DNA of 64,000 nucleotides, taken from NCBI GenBank assembly GCA_020636095.1, contig JACJYN010000011.1:1-64000 (forward strand). Direction: 5' to 3'. Shown in pieces: positions 36,079 to 44,605 of this stretch (the first letter of the stretch is position 1; every line of letters starts with the position of its first letter). Both the position numbers and the translations under genes were made by a program. The notes below the pieces were generated by a model that was given only the letters and a program-made list of their open reading frames with translations, made no database searches and was not told the origin of the DNA. This stretch comes from Lewinellaceae bacterium (GTDB lineage Bacteria; Bacteroidota; Bacteroidia; Chitinophagales; Saprospiraceae).

Positions 36079-37170
36079 ATGCCATTTTATAAAGATATTT
36101 ACCCGAATACGCCAAGCGGAAAACGCACCATCGAACGCCTGTTGCAATTGCGGCAGCAGCTCGACGCCGAAGTGCCGCAAAAGTCGGCGGAAAAAACCTT
36201 CCTGCTCGCTTCCTGGAACATCCGGGAGTTCGACTCGCCCGCCTACGGAGACCGCATCCCAGAGGCTTTTTACTACATTGCCGAGATCGTCGCCCGCTTC
36301 GACCTGATCGCCATTCAGGAAGTGCGGCAGGACCTGCGGGCGCTCTACCGGTTGATGGACATCCTGGGAGGAAACTGGGACTGCATCTTTTCCGATGTCA
36401 CCGAGGGAACCCAGGGCAACGGCGAGCGCATGGCTTTCGTTTTTGACAAAAGAAAGGCCCGCGCGGGCGGGCTGACGGGGCAATTGGTCCTTCCTCCTAT
36501 CGAAACGAAGGACGCAGAGGGGAAGACGATCTATCAGCCGGCAACGCAGGTGGTGCGGACCCCGCTTATAGCCGGTTTCAAAACCGGCTGGACCGACTTT
36601 ATCCTCACCACCGTTCACATCCTTTACGGCGAAGGCAAAGCCGAATCCAGCCCACGGGTGGAAGAGATCAGGCAAGTGGCCCAGGACCTGAAGCGCCGCA
36701 GCGAAGACCCCTTCGAATGGTCCCGAAACCTCATCCTGCTCGGCGATTTCAACATATTCGCCCCTACTGACCAAACGATGAAGATGATCACCGACGCCGG
36801 CTTCGTGGTGCCGCCGGAATTGCAGCGCCTCCCGTCGAATATAGCTCAGAACAAATACTACGACCAAATCGCTTTCCGGGTGCGTCCCGGCCGGTTCAGC
36901 ACGACCGGCAAGGCGGGCGTTTTTAATTATTATAAAACCGTCTTTAAGCCTGAGGATGAAGCGATCTACGTCGCAGAAATGGGCACTGCCTACCAGAAAA
37001 CTTCTGATGGAAAGGCCCGCCAGAACACCGCTCTTTACTACCTCAACTACTGGCGCACCTTCCAGATGAGCGACCACCTGCCCATGTGGGTAGAACTGAA
37101 GGTAGATTTTTCAGATGAGTACCTGGAAGGAAAATTGCAGCCTAAGGAGGTTCTTGAAAAAAAATCGTAG
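36079..37170 (+). CDS. Endonuclease/exonuclease/phosphatase family protein
   Basis: This 363-residue member of the DNase I-like superfamily has its metal and catalytic motifs in order: ASWNIREF (about residue 45), AIQEVR, TTVHILYG, LGDFNIF and the final MSDHLPMWV, whose Asp-His pair is essential. There is no signal peptide. The substrate (DNA, phospholipid or inositol phosphate) cannot be decided. It lies 14 bp upstream of the MgtC-like gene and may be cotranscribed. Confidence 0.85.
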   Translation: MPFYKDIYPNTPSGKRTIERLLQLRQQLDAEVPQKSAEKTFLLASWNIREFDSPAYGDRIPEAFYYIAEIVARFDLIAIQEVRQDLRALYRLMDILGGNWDCIFSDVTEGTQGNGERMAFVFDKRKARAGGLTGQLVLPPIETKDAEGKTIYQPATQVVRTPLIAGFKTGWTDFILTTVHILYGEGKAESSPRVEEIRQVAQDLKRRSEDPFEWSRNLILLGDFNIFAPTDQTMKMITDAGFVVPPELQRLPSNIAQNKYYDQIAFRVRPGRFSTTGKAGVFNYYKTVFKPEDEAIYVAEMGTAYQKTSDGKARQNTALYYLNYWRTFQMSDHLPMWVELKVDFSDEYLEGKLQPKEVLEKKS

Positions 37171-37183
37171 ACATTGGTAAATC

Positions 37184-38455
37184 ATGAACCCACTCGATAA
37201 CATACCACAGGATTTCCTCAACTTCCTCCTGACCGCCCTGTTTGCGTTGCTCATCGGGCTGGAGCAGCGCCGCCACCATGAGCAGGAGAGGATTCGGTAT
37301 ATGTTCGGGACAGACCGCACCTTCGCCCTTATTGGGGTTTTGGGTTTTGTATTGTATTTTCTGGACAAAGAAAGAATGTTGTTTTTCGGAATCGGGGGGC
37401 TGACATTATCCCTGTTCCTGGCTATTGCCTACGCCGGAAAGATTTGGAAAGAAGGGCAATTCGGTATGACTTCTGTCCTGATCGCCCTGATCACCTACTG
37501 CCTGGCTCCGCTAATCTATACGCAGCCGCCCTGGCTGGTGCTGCTCATCCTGATCACCGTACTCATACTGGCCGAGATCAAGGAGAACCTGATCGCTTTT
37601 TCCGAGAAGTTTGACAAGAATGAATTCATCACCCTCGCCAAATTTATCGCCATTGCCGGGGTTATTCTCCCTCTGACGCCTCAGAACCAGGTCATTCCCG
37701 GCCTGGATTTGACGCCCTATAAGTTCTGGCTGGCGGTAGTGGCGGTTTCCGCCATTTCCTACGCCAGCTATTTGCTGAAAAAATTCGCCTTCCCTGAGGC
37801 AGGCTTATTTCTGACCGGCGTGCTGGGTGGGTTATACAGCAGCACCGCCACCACCTTTTCGCTGGCAGGCAAGACCAAAACAGCAGGTTACCCGCCGGCG
37901 CTCACAGCCTCAGCCATCTTGATCGCTACCGCCATGATGTACCTGCGCATTCTGGCGCTGGCCTTCTTGTTCAACGCCCCGTTGGGAAAAAAACTGCTGT
38001 TACCTTTCTTGGTTTTATCTCTCCTGACGGCTGCCGTATCCACCTTTTTTTATTTTCAGAACCGGGACAAAGAAGCCCGGCATGGCGAGCCTACCACGGA
38101 AAACCAGCCCAACCCACTTGAATTCCGCACCGCCCTGCTGTTCGCCTTCCTGTTTGTTTTTTTTGCCGCCCTGACCCACTATGTCCTGAAGTTTTATGGC
38201 AGTAACGGACTGACGGTGCTCTCCTTCGTCGTCGGTGTAACGGATATCGACCCCTTCCTCCTCAATCTTTTCCAGGGTAAGCAGGCCGTTGCCGAACACC
38301 TGGCCGTCATGGCCACCATTCAGGCTACCATCAGCAACAGTTTTCTAAAAGCGGTGTATGGCGCCATATTGGGAACCCCGGCAATGCGCCGCTATTTATG
38401 GATGGGATTCGGCGCGGTAATCATGCTGAGCTTTGTGATATTGATGTTAGTATAA
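37184..38455 (+). CDS. MgtC/SapB-DUF4010 integral membrane protein
   Basis: The 423-residue protein begins with an MgtC/SapB-type domain (LLTALFALLIGLEQRRHHE and FGTDRTFALIGVLGF, about residues 12-60). DUF4010 follows (from about 180), with GGLYSSTATTFSLAGK and the C-terminal VVGVTDIDPFL segment. Around 11-12 membrane helices are predicted by eye. Family members are suspected ion transporters or channels; Mg2+ relation is only by homology. Confidence 0.85.
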   Translation: MNPLDNIPQDFLNFLLTALFALLIGLEQRRHHEQERIRYMFGTDRTFALIGVLGFVLYFLDKERMLFFGIGGLTLSLFLAIAYAGKIWKEGQFGMTSVLIALITYCLAPLIYTQPPWLVLLILITVLILAEIKENLIAFSEKFDKNEFITLAKFIAIAGVILPLTPQNQVIPGLDLTPYKFWLAVVAVSAISYASYLLKKFAFPEAGLFLTGVLGGLYSSTATTFSLAGKTKTAGYPPALTASAILIATAMMYLRILALAFLFNAPLGKKLLLPFLVLSLLTAAVSTFFYFQNRDKEARHGEPTTENQPNPLEFRTALLFAFLFVFFAALTHYVLKFYGSNGLTVLSFVVGVTDIDPFLLNLFQGKQAVAEHLAVMATIQATISNSFLKAVYGAILGTPAMRRYLWMGFGAVIMLSFVILMLV

Positions 38456-38546
38456 TTTTTCTGTCTGTTCATACAACCATGCTTTAGGTAAACCTTGTTT
38501 TTATTGTAGGCTTATACCCGCTCCGCCCAAACCAAATGCTTCAACC

Positions 38547-39965
38547 ATGGCCAATCAAAGCGAGACCGTTGAAAACAATCAACTTTCCACCCGGCCCTAT
38601 TACGGGACTGTACTTTCCGTACGCGGCAGCGTAGTTGATATTTGGTTTAAGGATCACTTACCAGCCATTTACACGATACTGAAGGCGGGAGAAGCAGGGC
38701 ATATCATCATTGAAGTGCAGTCCCAACTCAACCAGAACCATGTAAGGGGTATTGCCCTGACCCCCACGCAGGGGCTGGCGCGGGGTATGGCCGTAGAAGA
38801 TACCGGCGGGCCGCTGAAAGCGCCGGTGGGAAAAGCCATCCTTTCCCGCATGTTCAACGTTTTTGGCGAGCCTATCGACCACCGGCCCGCGCTGGAAGGC
38901 GCCGAATGGCGCTCCGTGCATCATCCGCCGCCGCCGTTGGGGCGGAGGTCCACCCAATCTGAAATATTTGAAACCGGGATCAAGCTCATCGATGTGCTGG
39001 TTCCTCTGGAGCGGGGAGGTAAAGCCGGCCTCTTCGGTGGGGCGGGAGTCGGCAAAACCGTCCTGCTCACCGAAATGATCCACAATATGGTGGGCCGCCA
39101 CCAGGGGGTGAGCATCTTTTGCGGAATCGGCGAGCGATGCCGGGAAGGGGAGGAACTGTACAGCGGCATGAAAGCCGCCGGCGTACTGCCCGATATGGCC
39201 ATGATCTTCGGCCAGATGAACGAGCCGCCGGGCAGCCGCTTCCGCGTGGGCCATACGGCTCTGACCATGGCCGAGTATTTCCGGGACGACGAGCAGCGAG
39301 ATGTGCTGTTGCTGATCGATAATATCTTTCGTTTTATCCAGGCGGGCATGGAAATGTCCGGCCTGATGGGACAAATGCCATCGCGCCTGGGCTATCAGCC
39401 CACTATGGGCACCGAACTGGCCCAGCTCGAGGAGCGCATCTCCAACACCGACACCGGGGCCATCACGTCTATCCAGGCGGTGTACGTCCCGGCCGATGAC
39501 CTGACCGACCCGGCGGCGGTGCATACCTTCTCGCACCTTTCCGCCTCCATCGTGTTGTCCCGCAAACGAGCAAGCGAGGGGTTGTTCCCCGCCATAGACC
39601 CCCTGCAGTCCAATTCCAAAATGGCGGGCCCGGGCATCGTCGGTGAGCGGCATTACAACATCGCCCAGGAAATCAGGCGGACCCTGGCCCAATACGAGGA
39701 GCTCAAAGACATCATCGCCATGCTGGGCCTGGAGCAACTCTCGGTGGAAGACCGCAAAGTGGTAGTGCGCGCCCGCCAGTTGGAGCGCTTCCTTACCCAG
39801 CCGTTTTTCACCACCGAACAGTTCAGTGGCATGAAGGGTAAACTCGTCAGCCTGGAGGAGGCCCTCGATGGCTGCGAGCGCATCTTAAAGGATGAGTTCA
39901 ATGATTTTACCGAAAGCGCCTTTTATATGATCGGAAACATCGAAGAAGTAAAAAATAAACCATGA
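38547..39965 (+). CDS. atpD: N-type ATPase catalytic subunit beta
   Basis: The 472-residue F1 beta subunit has the P-loop GGAGVGKT at residues 164-171, the catalytic GERCREGEE region and Walker B VLLLIDNIFRF. It is the first gene of an operon with the order D-C-Q-R-B-E-F-A-G. That order and the AtpQ/AtpR genes define the N-ATPase, a laterally transferred form of F-ATPase proposed to pump Na+ out at the expense of ATP. No strong promoter is visible in the 91 bp upstream. Its stop overlaps atpC by 4 nt. Confidence 0.93.
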   Translation: MANQSETVENNQLSTRPYYGTVLSVRGSVVDIWFKDHLPAIYTILKAGEAGHIIIEVQSQLNQNHVRGIALTPTQGLARGMAVEDTGGPLKAPVGKAILSRMFNVFGEPIDHRPALEGAEWRSVHHPPPPLGRRSTQSEIFETGIKLIDVLVPLERGGKAGLFGGAGVGKTVLLTEMIHNMVGRHQGVSIFCGIGERCREGEELYSGMKAAGVLPDMAMIFGQMNEPPGSRFRVGHTALTMAEYFRDDEQRDVLLLIDNIFRFIQAGMEMSGLMGQMPSRLGYQPTMGTELAQLEERISNTDTGAITSIQAVYVPADDLTDPAAVHTFSHLSASIVLSRKRASEGLFPAIDPLQSNSKMAGPGIVGERHYNIAQEIRRTLAQYEELKDIIAMLGLEQLSVEDRKVVVRARQLERFLTQPFFTTEQFSGMKGKLVSLEEALDGCERILKDEFNDFTESAFYMIGNIEEVKNKP

Positions 39966-40369
39966 ACCCGGAACAGATGCATCTGAAAATACTGCTGCCA
40001 TTCAAGGTGTTTGCAGAGGTGGAAAACGTGAAGCGCATCGTAGTGGAAACCGTTCAGGGGTCTTTCGGCCTGTTGCCTCAGCGGCTCGATTGCGCCGCAG
40101 CCCTGGCGCCGGGTATCCTGTGTTATGAAACCGAATCAGGAGGAGAAGTATTCCTGGCCGTCGATGAAGGAGTCGTGGTCAAGGCGGGAATGGAAGTCCT
40201 CGTCTCGGTGCGCCATGCGATCGGCAGTGCAGAGTTGGGCCAACTGCGGGAAGCAGTGGAACAAGAGTTCCTCCAGCTCGGCGAACAGGAACTAGCCCTG
40301 CGCTCCACACTGGCCAAACTGGAAAGTGGTTTTATCCGCCGCTTCCTGGAGTTTCACAAAGAGGCATGA
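39962..40369 (+). CDS. atpC: N-type ATPase epsilon subunit
   Basis: The 135-residue protein starts like an F1 epsilon subunit: MHLKILLPFKVF, then the GSFGLLPQRLDCAAAL block corresponding to the family's GxxGILPxHxxxxxxL. The N-terminal beta-sandwich is followed by a helical C-terminal hairpin. It overlaps atpD by 4 nt. A 193-bp gap containing a short-word array follows before atpQ. Confidence 0.85.
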   Translation: MNPEQMHLKILLPFKVFAEVENVKRIVVETVQGSFGLLPQRLDCAAALAPGILCYETESGGEVFLAVDEGVVVKAGMEVLVSVRHAIGSAELGQLREAVEQEFLQLGEQELALRSTLAKLESGFIRRFLEFHKEA

Positions 40370-40420
40370 TAAATGGCATTGCTTTTTCCCGAGCTATTTG
40401 AGAATATTGGTACAATGCCT

Positions 40421-40551
40421 GTGATGGGGTGATGTGATAGGGTGATGGGGTGATGTGATGGGGTGATGTGGTGATGTGATGGGGTGATGGGGTGATGGGG
40501 TGATGGGGTGATGGGGTGAAAATCGCAAAATCCACGATATCACCACATCGC
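40421..40551. repeat. GGTGATGG-type short-word array within the ATPase operon
   Basis: From 40421 to 40518 the sequence is built of GTGATGGG, GTGATGT and GTGATAGG words, 7-8 nt each, about 13 in total and ending in five uniform copies. The stretch ATATCACCACATCGC at 40537-40551 is complementary to the GATGTGGTGAT part of the array, so an arm can fold back. It fills most of the atpC-atpQ gap in an otherwise tight operon. No promoter or terminator is recognisable in the remaining bases. Confidence 0.85.
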
Positions 40552-40562
40552 AATCCTTATAT

Positions 40563-40892
40563 ATGATGGAACCAAAGAATATCAAAAAGCAGTCGAAGCT
40601 GAGCCGGGAAGTCGGGTCTCAGGAAGGCCGAAAGCTGAGGGCCCGGCGTAAAGGCAAGCGCAACCTCTGGTTCGGCATCGGCATGTTCGGGCTGGTCGGG
40701 TGGTCTATAGCAGTGCCAACCCTACTGGGTACCGCTCTGGGCGTGTGGCTGGACGGGCACTACCCTCAGCGGTTTTCCTGGACGCTGACACTGTTGATTA
40801 CCGGCCTAACTGCCGGCTGCTTTAACGCCTGGTTCTGGGTGGATAGAGAAAGCCGGGAAATACAAAAAGACCTGGAAGAAAATGACGAATGA
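40563..40892 (+). CDS. atpQ: AtpQ, AtpI-like N-ATPase membrane protein
   Basis: This 109-residue protein has a basic N-terminus (about 1-38) and two membrane helices. The first region, FGLVGWSIAVPTLLGTALGVWLD, matches the AtpI/AtpQ family, and the second is followed by an acidic tail. Two ATGs in a row (40563, 40566) are possible starts. AtpQ occurs only in N-ATPase operons; by analogy to AtpI it may assist c-ring assembly or cation movement. It overlaps atpR by 11 nt. Confidence 0.85.
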   Translation: MMEPKNIKKQSKLSREVGSQEGRKLRARRKGKRNLWFGIGMFGLVGWSIAVPTLLGTALGVWLDGHYPQRFSWTLTLLITGLTAGCFNAWFWVDRESREIQKDLEENDE

Positions 40893-41166
40893 AATGCTGA
40901 CATGGATACTGGCGCTGCTGGGAGGCGCCGGCCTCGGCGCCCTCTTCTTCGGCGGCTTGTGGTGGACGGTGCAGAAAGGGCTGTCTGCAAAACGGCCGGC
41001 CCTGCTGTTTCTCGGCAGCCTGTTGCTGCGGACTGCGGCCGTCCTTACCGGCTTCTATTTGATCGCCGGCGACGGCTGGGAAAGAATGGTGGCCTGCTTG
41101 CTGGGGTTTATTATCATGAGAGCCGTTATTACCCGGCTTACCCGGCCGCTGGCGGAAGCGGCCTGA
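40882..41166 (+). CDS. atpR: AtpR, N-ATPase specific membrane subunit
   Basis: The 94-residue product has three membrane helices. LGGAGLGALFFGGLWWTVQKGL is the first, an RTAAVLTGFYLIAGDGWERM segment with a conserved Arg is the second, and a Gly/Ile-rich third helix ends in RAVITRLTRP. Size and motif fit AtpR, the second accessory protein unique to N-ATPase operons. It overlaps atpQ and is followed by a short-word hairpin before atpB. Confidence 0.82.
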   Translation: MTNEMLTWILALLGGAGLGALFFGGLWWTVQKGLSAKRPALLFLGSLLLRTAAVLTGFYLIAGDGWERMVACLLGFIIMRAVITRLTRPLAEAA

Positions 41167-41167
41167 A

Positions 41168-41224
41168 GTGGGAAGTCGGAAGTTAGCCCGGTAGAAGACG
41201 GGGGCATTCCGCCTTCCGCCTTCC
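41168..41224. repeat. Short-word hairpin between atpR and atpB
   Basis: The left arm is GTGGGAA-GTCGGAA-GTT (41168-41184) and the right arm TTCCGCC-TTCCGCC-TTCC (41207-41224); the arms are complementary apart from a few positions. The word is about 7 nt. It again separates two genes of the ATPase operon. Confidence 0.65.
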
Positions 41225-41248
41225 TACAAGCCTCAAAAAGAAACCAAT

Positions 41249-41920
41249 ATGAGCCTAAGCACCGATGATATTATCCTCTGGGAACACGGCTTTATCAAGC
41301 TCAACGCAACGATAGCCATCACCTGGGTGCTGATGCTGGTGATGGTGATCGGGTCGAGGCTCATCACCCGCCACCTGTCCAGTGATGTAAAAATTTCGCG
41401 TTGGCAGAACATGCTGGAAGCCATTGTCTCCGGCATCAACCAACAAATCAAAGAAATAGGAATTCAGAAGCCCGAGAAATACATCAGCTTTATCGGCACC
41501 CTTTTCCTGTTCATTGCTTTTGCCGCCCTTTGCACCGTCATTCCGGGCTATGAGCCTCCGACCGGTTCTCTGTCTACCACGGCGGCACTGGCTATCAGCG
41601 TTTTTGTGGCGGTCCCGCTATTCGGCATCGAGGAAAAGGGCTTCTGGGGGTATCTGAAGTCTTATCTGGAGCCCACTTTCATCATGTTGCCATTTAATGT
41701 CATCAGCGAAATAACCCGGACACTCGCTTTGGCCATCCGCTTGTTCGGAAATATGATGAGCGGCGCCATGATACTCAGCATTCTGCTGGTAATCTCGCCT
41801 TTCATCTTTCCGGTACTAATGGTTTTACTGGGCTTGCTGGTCGGAATGGTGCAGGCTTATATTTTCGGCATTCTGGCAACCGTTTTCATCGCCGCCGCTA
41901 CTCAGGCGGGGAGGGAATGA
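41249..41920 (+). CDS. atpB: N-type ATPase subunit a
   Basis: This 223-residue integral membrane subunit has the essential Arg in helix 4 (TLALAIRLFGNMMSGAMI, around residue 160) and the polar end helix GMVQAYIFGILATVFIAAA. It forms the cation half-channels against the c ring. The stop lies inside a small GAGGGAATGA repeat. The gene is in the expected B-E-F-A-G order. Confidence 0.9.
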   Translation: MSLSTDDIILWEHGFIKLNATIAITWVLMLVMVIGSRLITRHLSSDVKISRWQNMLEAIVSGINQQIKEIGIQKPEKYISFIGTLFLFIAFAALCTVIPGYEPPTGSLSTTAALAISVFVAVPLFGIEEKGFWGYLKSYLEPTFIMLPFNVISEITRTLALAIRLFGNMMSGAMILSILLVISPFIFPVLMVLLGLLVGMVQAYIFGILATVFIAAATQAGRE

Positions 41921-41934
41921 ATGAGGGAATGAGT
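41908..41934. repeat. Short GAGGGAATGA repeat at the atpB stop
   Basis: GAGGGAATGA is followed by ATGAGGGAATGAGTG, giving two to three overlapping copies of a 9-10-nt word right at the end of atpB. It is the smallest member of the short-word class in the operon and could also be read as ordinary low-complexity sequence. Confidence 0.4.
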
Positions 41935-41971
41935 GTTATCTGGCTCATAGCAATTGTCAAAAATCAACATC

Positions 41972-42241
41972 ATGGATAAAGTAACCATTGTTGCTATTGC
42001 TTCGATCATCACCGCCGGCGTAACGACCAGCTTGGGCTGCATCGGCCCGGCGCTGGCCGAAGGGCGCGCTATTGCCACCGCCATGAGTTCGCTGGCGCAG
42101 CAACCTGATGCTTCTTCGACCATCTCGCGAACGTTGTTCGTGGGCCTGGCCATGATCGAATCCATTGCCATTTACTGTTTCGTCATTTCGATGATCCTGA
42201 TCTTTGCGAACCCGTTCTGGAACCACATCATCGGAAGTTAA
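41972..42241 (+). CDS. atpE: N-type ATPase subunit c
   Basis: The ATG at 41972 gives 89 residues in two helices. Helix 1 contains GPALAEGRA with Glu30, and helix 2 contains AMIESIAIY with Glu63-Ser64. A second carboxylate in helix 1 together with the ES pair in helix 2 is the set described for Na+-binding c subunits of N-ATPases, where typical H+ enzymes have only one acid. Ion specificity is therefore inferred as Na+. A TTG at 41954 would add six residues and is less likely. Confidence 0.9.
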   Translation: MDKVTIVAIASIITAGVTTSLGCIGPALAEGRAIATAMSSLAQQPDASSTISRTLFVGLAMIESIAIYCFVISMILIFANPFWNHIIGS

Positions 42242-42252
42242 AGCCCTGAGAT

Positions 42253-43077
42253 ATGCTAATTGACTGGTTCACCGTCATCGCTCAACTCCTCAACTTCCTG
42301 ATCCTGGTTTGGTTGCTGAAGCGATTCCTCTACCAGCCGATCCTGCAGGTTATGGACGAACGGGAAAAGCGGATCACGAACAGGCTGCAGGAGGCCGAAG
42401 CACAAAAAGCGGAAGCGCTAAAAGAAAAAGGCCACTTTCAGGAATTGAACAGCAACCTTGAACAACAGCGGGAAACCCTGCTCAACCAGGCAAAGGCCGA
42501 CGCCAACTCGGAGCGCCAACGCCTCCTGGAAGAGGCGCGGGAAGACCACCGCCTGCTACGCGCCCGGCTCCAGGAGACCCTTGACAGCGAAAAGGCCAAC
42601 CTGAGCCAGGGCATCCTACGCCGATTCCAGGAAGAAGTTTTTGAAATAGCCCGAAAAGTACTGGCGGACCTGGCCGACAGCAGCCTGGAACAACAGATGG
42701 CCGCCGTATTTGCCCGGCGGCTGGCAGAACTGAGCGACGGGGAGGGAAAGCAACTCACAGCGGCATTGCAGGCTTCCAGCCATCCGGTAACCGTACGCAG
42801 CACCTTCACCCTCTCTTCCGAGCAACAAGCGGCCATAAAAAGCGCCCTGAAAAAAATGCTCCCCCCGGATGGACAGGTACTTTTCGAGGCCACCTCAGCG
42901 ACACCTGCGAACGGGCAGGCCCAGTATGGACAGGCGGACGGCATTGAACTCACTACCAATGGTTACAAAATGGCCTGGTCCATCACAGATTATCTGGGCG
43001 ACCTGGAGCAGAAGGCAGCCAGTATCCTGGAAGCAGAACCGGCGCAGGAACAAAAAAGTAAAAACCATGGCGGCTGA
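42253..43077 (+). CDS. atpF: N-type ATPase subunit b with delta-like tail
   Basis: With 274 residues this b subunit is much longer than the usual ~160. One N-terminal membrane helix (about 5-24) leads into a long coiled coil (about 35-140). From about residue 175 the sequence VTVRSTFTLSSEQQAAIKSALKK...ANGYKMAWSITDYL resembles the C-terminal half of the F1 delta subunit. The operon lacks an atpH gene, so this tail may do delta's job; that is inference. Its end overlaps atpA by 11 nt. Confidence 0.85.
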   Translation: MLIDWFTVIAQLLNFLILVWLLKRFLYQPILQVMDEREKRITNRLQEAEAQKAEALKEKGHFQELNSNLEQQRETLLNQAKADANSERQRLLEEAREDHRLLRARLQETLDSEKANLSQGILRRFQEEVFEIARKVLADLADSSLEQQMAAVFARRLAELSDGEGKQLTAALQASSHPVTVRSTFTLSSEQQAAIKSALKKMLPPDGQVLFEATSATPANGQAQYGQADGIELTTNGYKMAWSITDYLGDLEQKAASILEAEPAQEQKSKNHGG

Positions 43078-44605
43078 CAATTTACAAGAAATGTTCGACG
43101 AGGCATTCGACACCATGCGCCGGACGAGGGAAGCGTTTCAACCAAAGCTGGCCCTTCAGGAAACAGGGATCGTCACAACGGTTTCTAACGGGATTGCCCG
43201 GGTGTCGGGCTTGCCGGGCGCCGGCTCCGAGGAGTTGCTGCAATTTCCAGGCGATCTGTACGGAATAGCCTTTAACATCGACGAAGCGGATATCGGCGTA
43301 GTCCTCCTGGGTGAGTACTGGCACCTTCACACCGGCGATGAAGTGCAACGCACCGGACGCGTGATGGATGTGCCCGTGGGCGATGCGTTGATTGGACGAG
43401 TGATCGACCCCCTGGGCAACCCCCTCGATGGCAAAGGCCGGTTGGCGTTTAGCGGGCGCCTGCCCATTGAACGCAGCGCCCCGGCGATCATGGACCGGGC
43501 GCCGGTCAATGTGCCTTTACAGACCGGGCTGAAGGTGATCGACGCCCTCATTCCGGTAGGACGAGGGCAGCGGGAATTGATACTGGGCGACCGGCAGACC
43601 GGGAAGACGGCTATCGCCATCGATACCATCCTCAATCAAAAGGAAAAGGATGTGATATGCATCTATTGCGCCATCGGACAACGGGCATCCACCGTAGCCA
43701 AGGTGGTGGCCCAACTAGAGGAGAAAGGAGCGATGGGCTACACCATCGTCGTGGTGTCCGAAGGTAACGACCCGCCCGGCCACAAATATATCGCGCCTTA
43801 CGCCGCCACCAGCATCGGGGAGTACTTCATGGAAGCCGGGCGCGATGTACTCATCGTATATGACGATCTCACTCAACACGCCCGCGCCTACCGGGAACTC
43901 TCGCTCTTACTCCGGCGGCCGCCGGGCAGGGAAGCTTTTCCCGGCGACATCTTTTACATCCACTCCCGCCTGCTGGAACGCGCCACGCACCTGAGCGAGG
44001 AAAAAGGCGGCGGGTCGCTCACCGCCCTGCCTATTGTGGAGACTGAAGCCCAGAACATCGCCGCCTATATCCCCACCAACCTGATCTCCATCACCGACGG
44101 GCAGGCCTACCTCTCCCCCACCCTTTTCGAATTGGGGGTGCTGCCGGCCATCGATGTCGGCAAATCCGTTTCCCGCGTGGGCGGTAAAGCCCAACTGGCG
44201 GTTTACCGCGCCGCCACCAGCAACCTCAAGCTGGCCTACGCCCAGTTTGAAGAGCTGGAAACCTTCGCCCGCTTCGGCACCCGTCTGGATGAACGCAGCC
44301 GGCAGGCCCTCGAACACGGCCGGCGAATTCGGGCCGTTTTGAAACAACCCGAACTCGAACCCGTCCCGGTACCTGAACAGATCAGCGTACTGCTGGCCCT
44401 GGCCAAAGGCCTTTTCGAGCCGACGCCCCTGGAAAAGATGAAAGCAGCCGAACAGGCGGTGCGGGATGCCGCCAAAAACCTATCCGATGAAATCCTTCAG
44501 GAAATCTTTTCATCCGGCGGTTTGAGCGAAACAGGCCATGAGGCGGTTTTGCTGCTTTGCGAAAAAGCCCTTGCTCCGTTTCTGTTGAAAAAAGAGCCCT
44601 CATGA
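43067..44605 (+). CDS. atpA: N-type ATPase subunit alpha
   Basis: The start is the ATG at 43067 (MAADNLQEMF), giving 512 residues; a longer reading frame upstream lies inside atpF and is not coding. The P-loop GDRQTGKT is at residues 174-181. The alpha-specific IYCAIGQRASTVAK and SLLLRRPPGREAFPGDIFY blocks and the arginine-finger region (VGKSVSRVGG) are present. Translation is coupled to atpF upstream and to atpG downstream (ATGA). Confidence 0.94.
   Translation: MAADNLQEMFDEAFDTMRRTREAFQPKLALQETGIVTTVSNGIARVSGLPGAGSEELLQFPGDLYGIAFNIDEADIGVVLLGEYWHLHTGDEVQRTGRVMDVPVGDALIGRVIDPLGNPLDGKGRLAFSGRLPIERSAPAIMDRAPVNVPLQTGLKVIDALIPVGRGQRELILGDRQTGKTAIAIDTILNQKEKDVICIYCAIGQRASTVAKVVAQLEEKGAMGYTIVVVSEGNDPPGHKYIAPYAATSIGEYFMEAGRDVLIVYDDLTQHARAYRELSLLLRRPPGREAFPGDIFYIHSRLLERATHLSEEKGGGSLTALPIVETEAQNIAAYIPTNLISITDGQAYLSPTLFELGVLPAIDVGKSVSRVGGKAQLAVYRAATSNLKLAYAQFEELETFARFGTRLDERSRQALEHGRRIRAVLKQPELEPVPVPEQISVLLALAKGLFEPTPLEKMKAAEQAVRDAAKNLSDEILQEIFSSGGLSETGHEAVLLLCEKALAPFLLKKEPS

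Noticed and set aside
42869..43066. N-terminal extension of atpA
   Set aside because: This part lies inside atpF in another frame; the family N-terminus begins at 43067.
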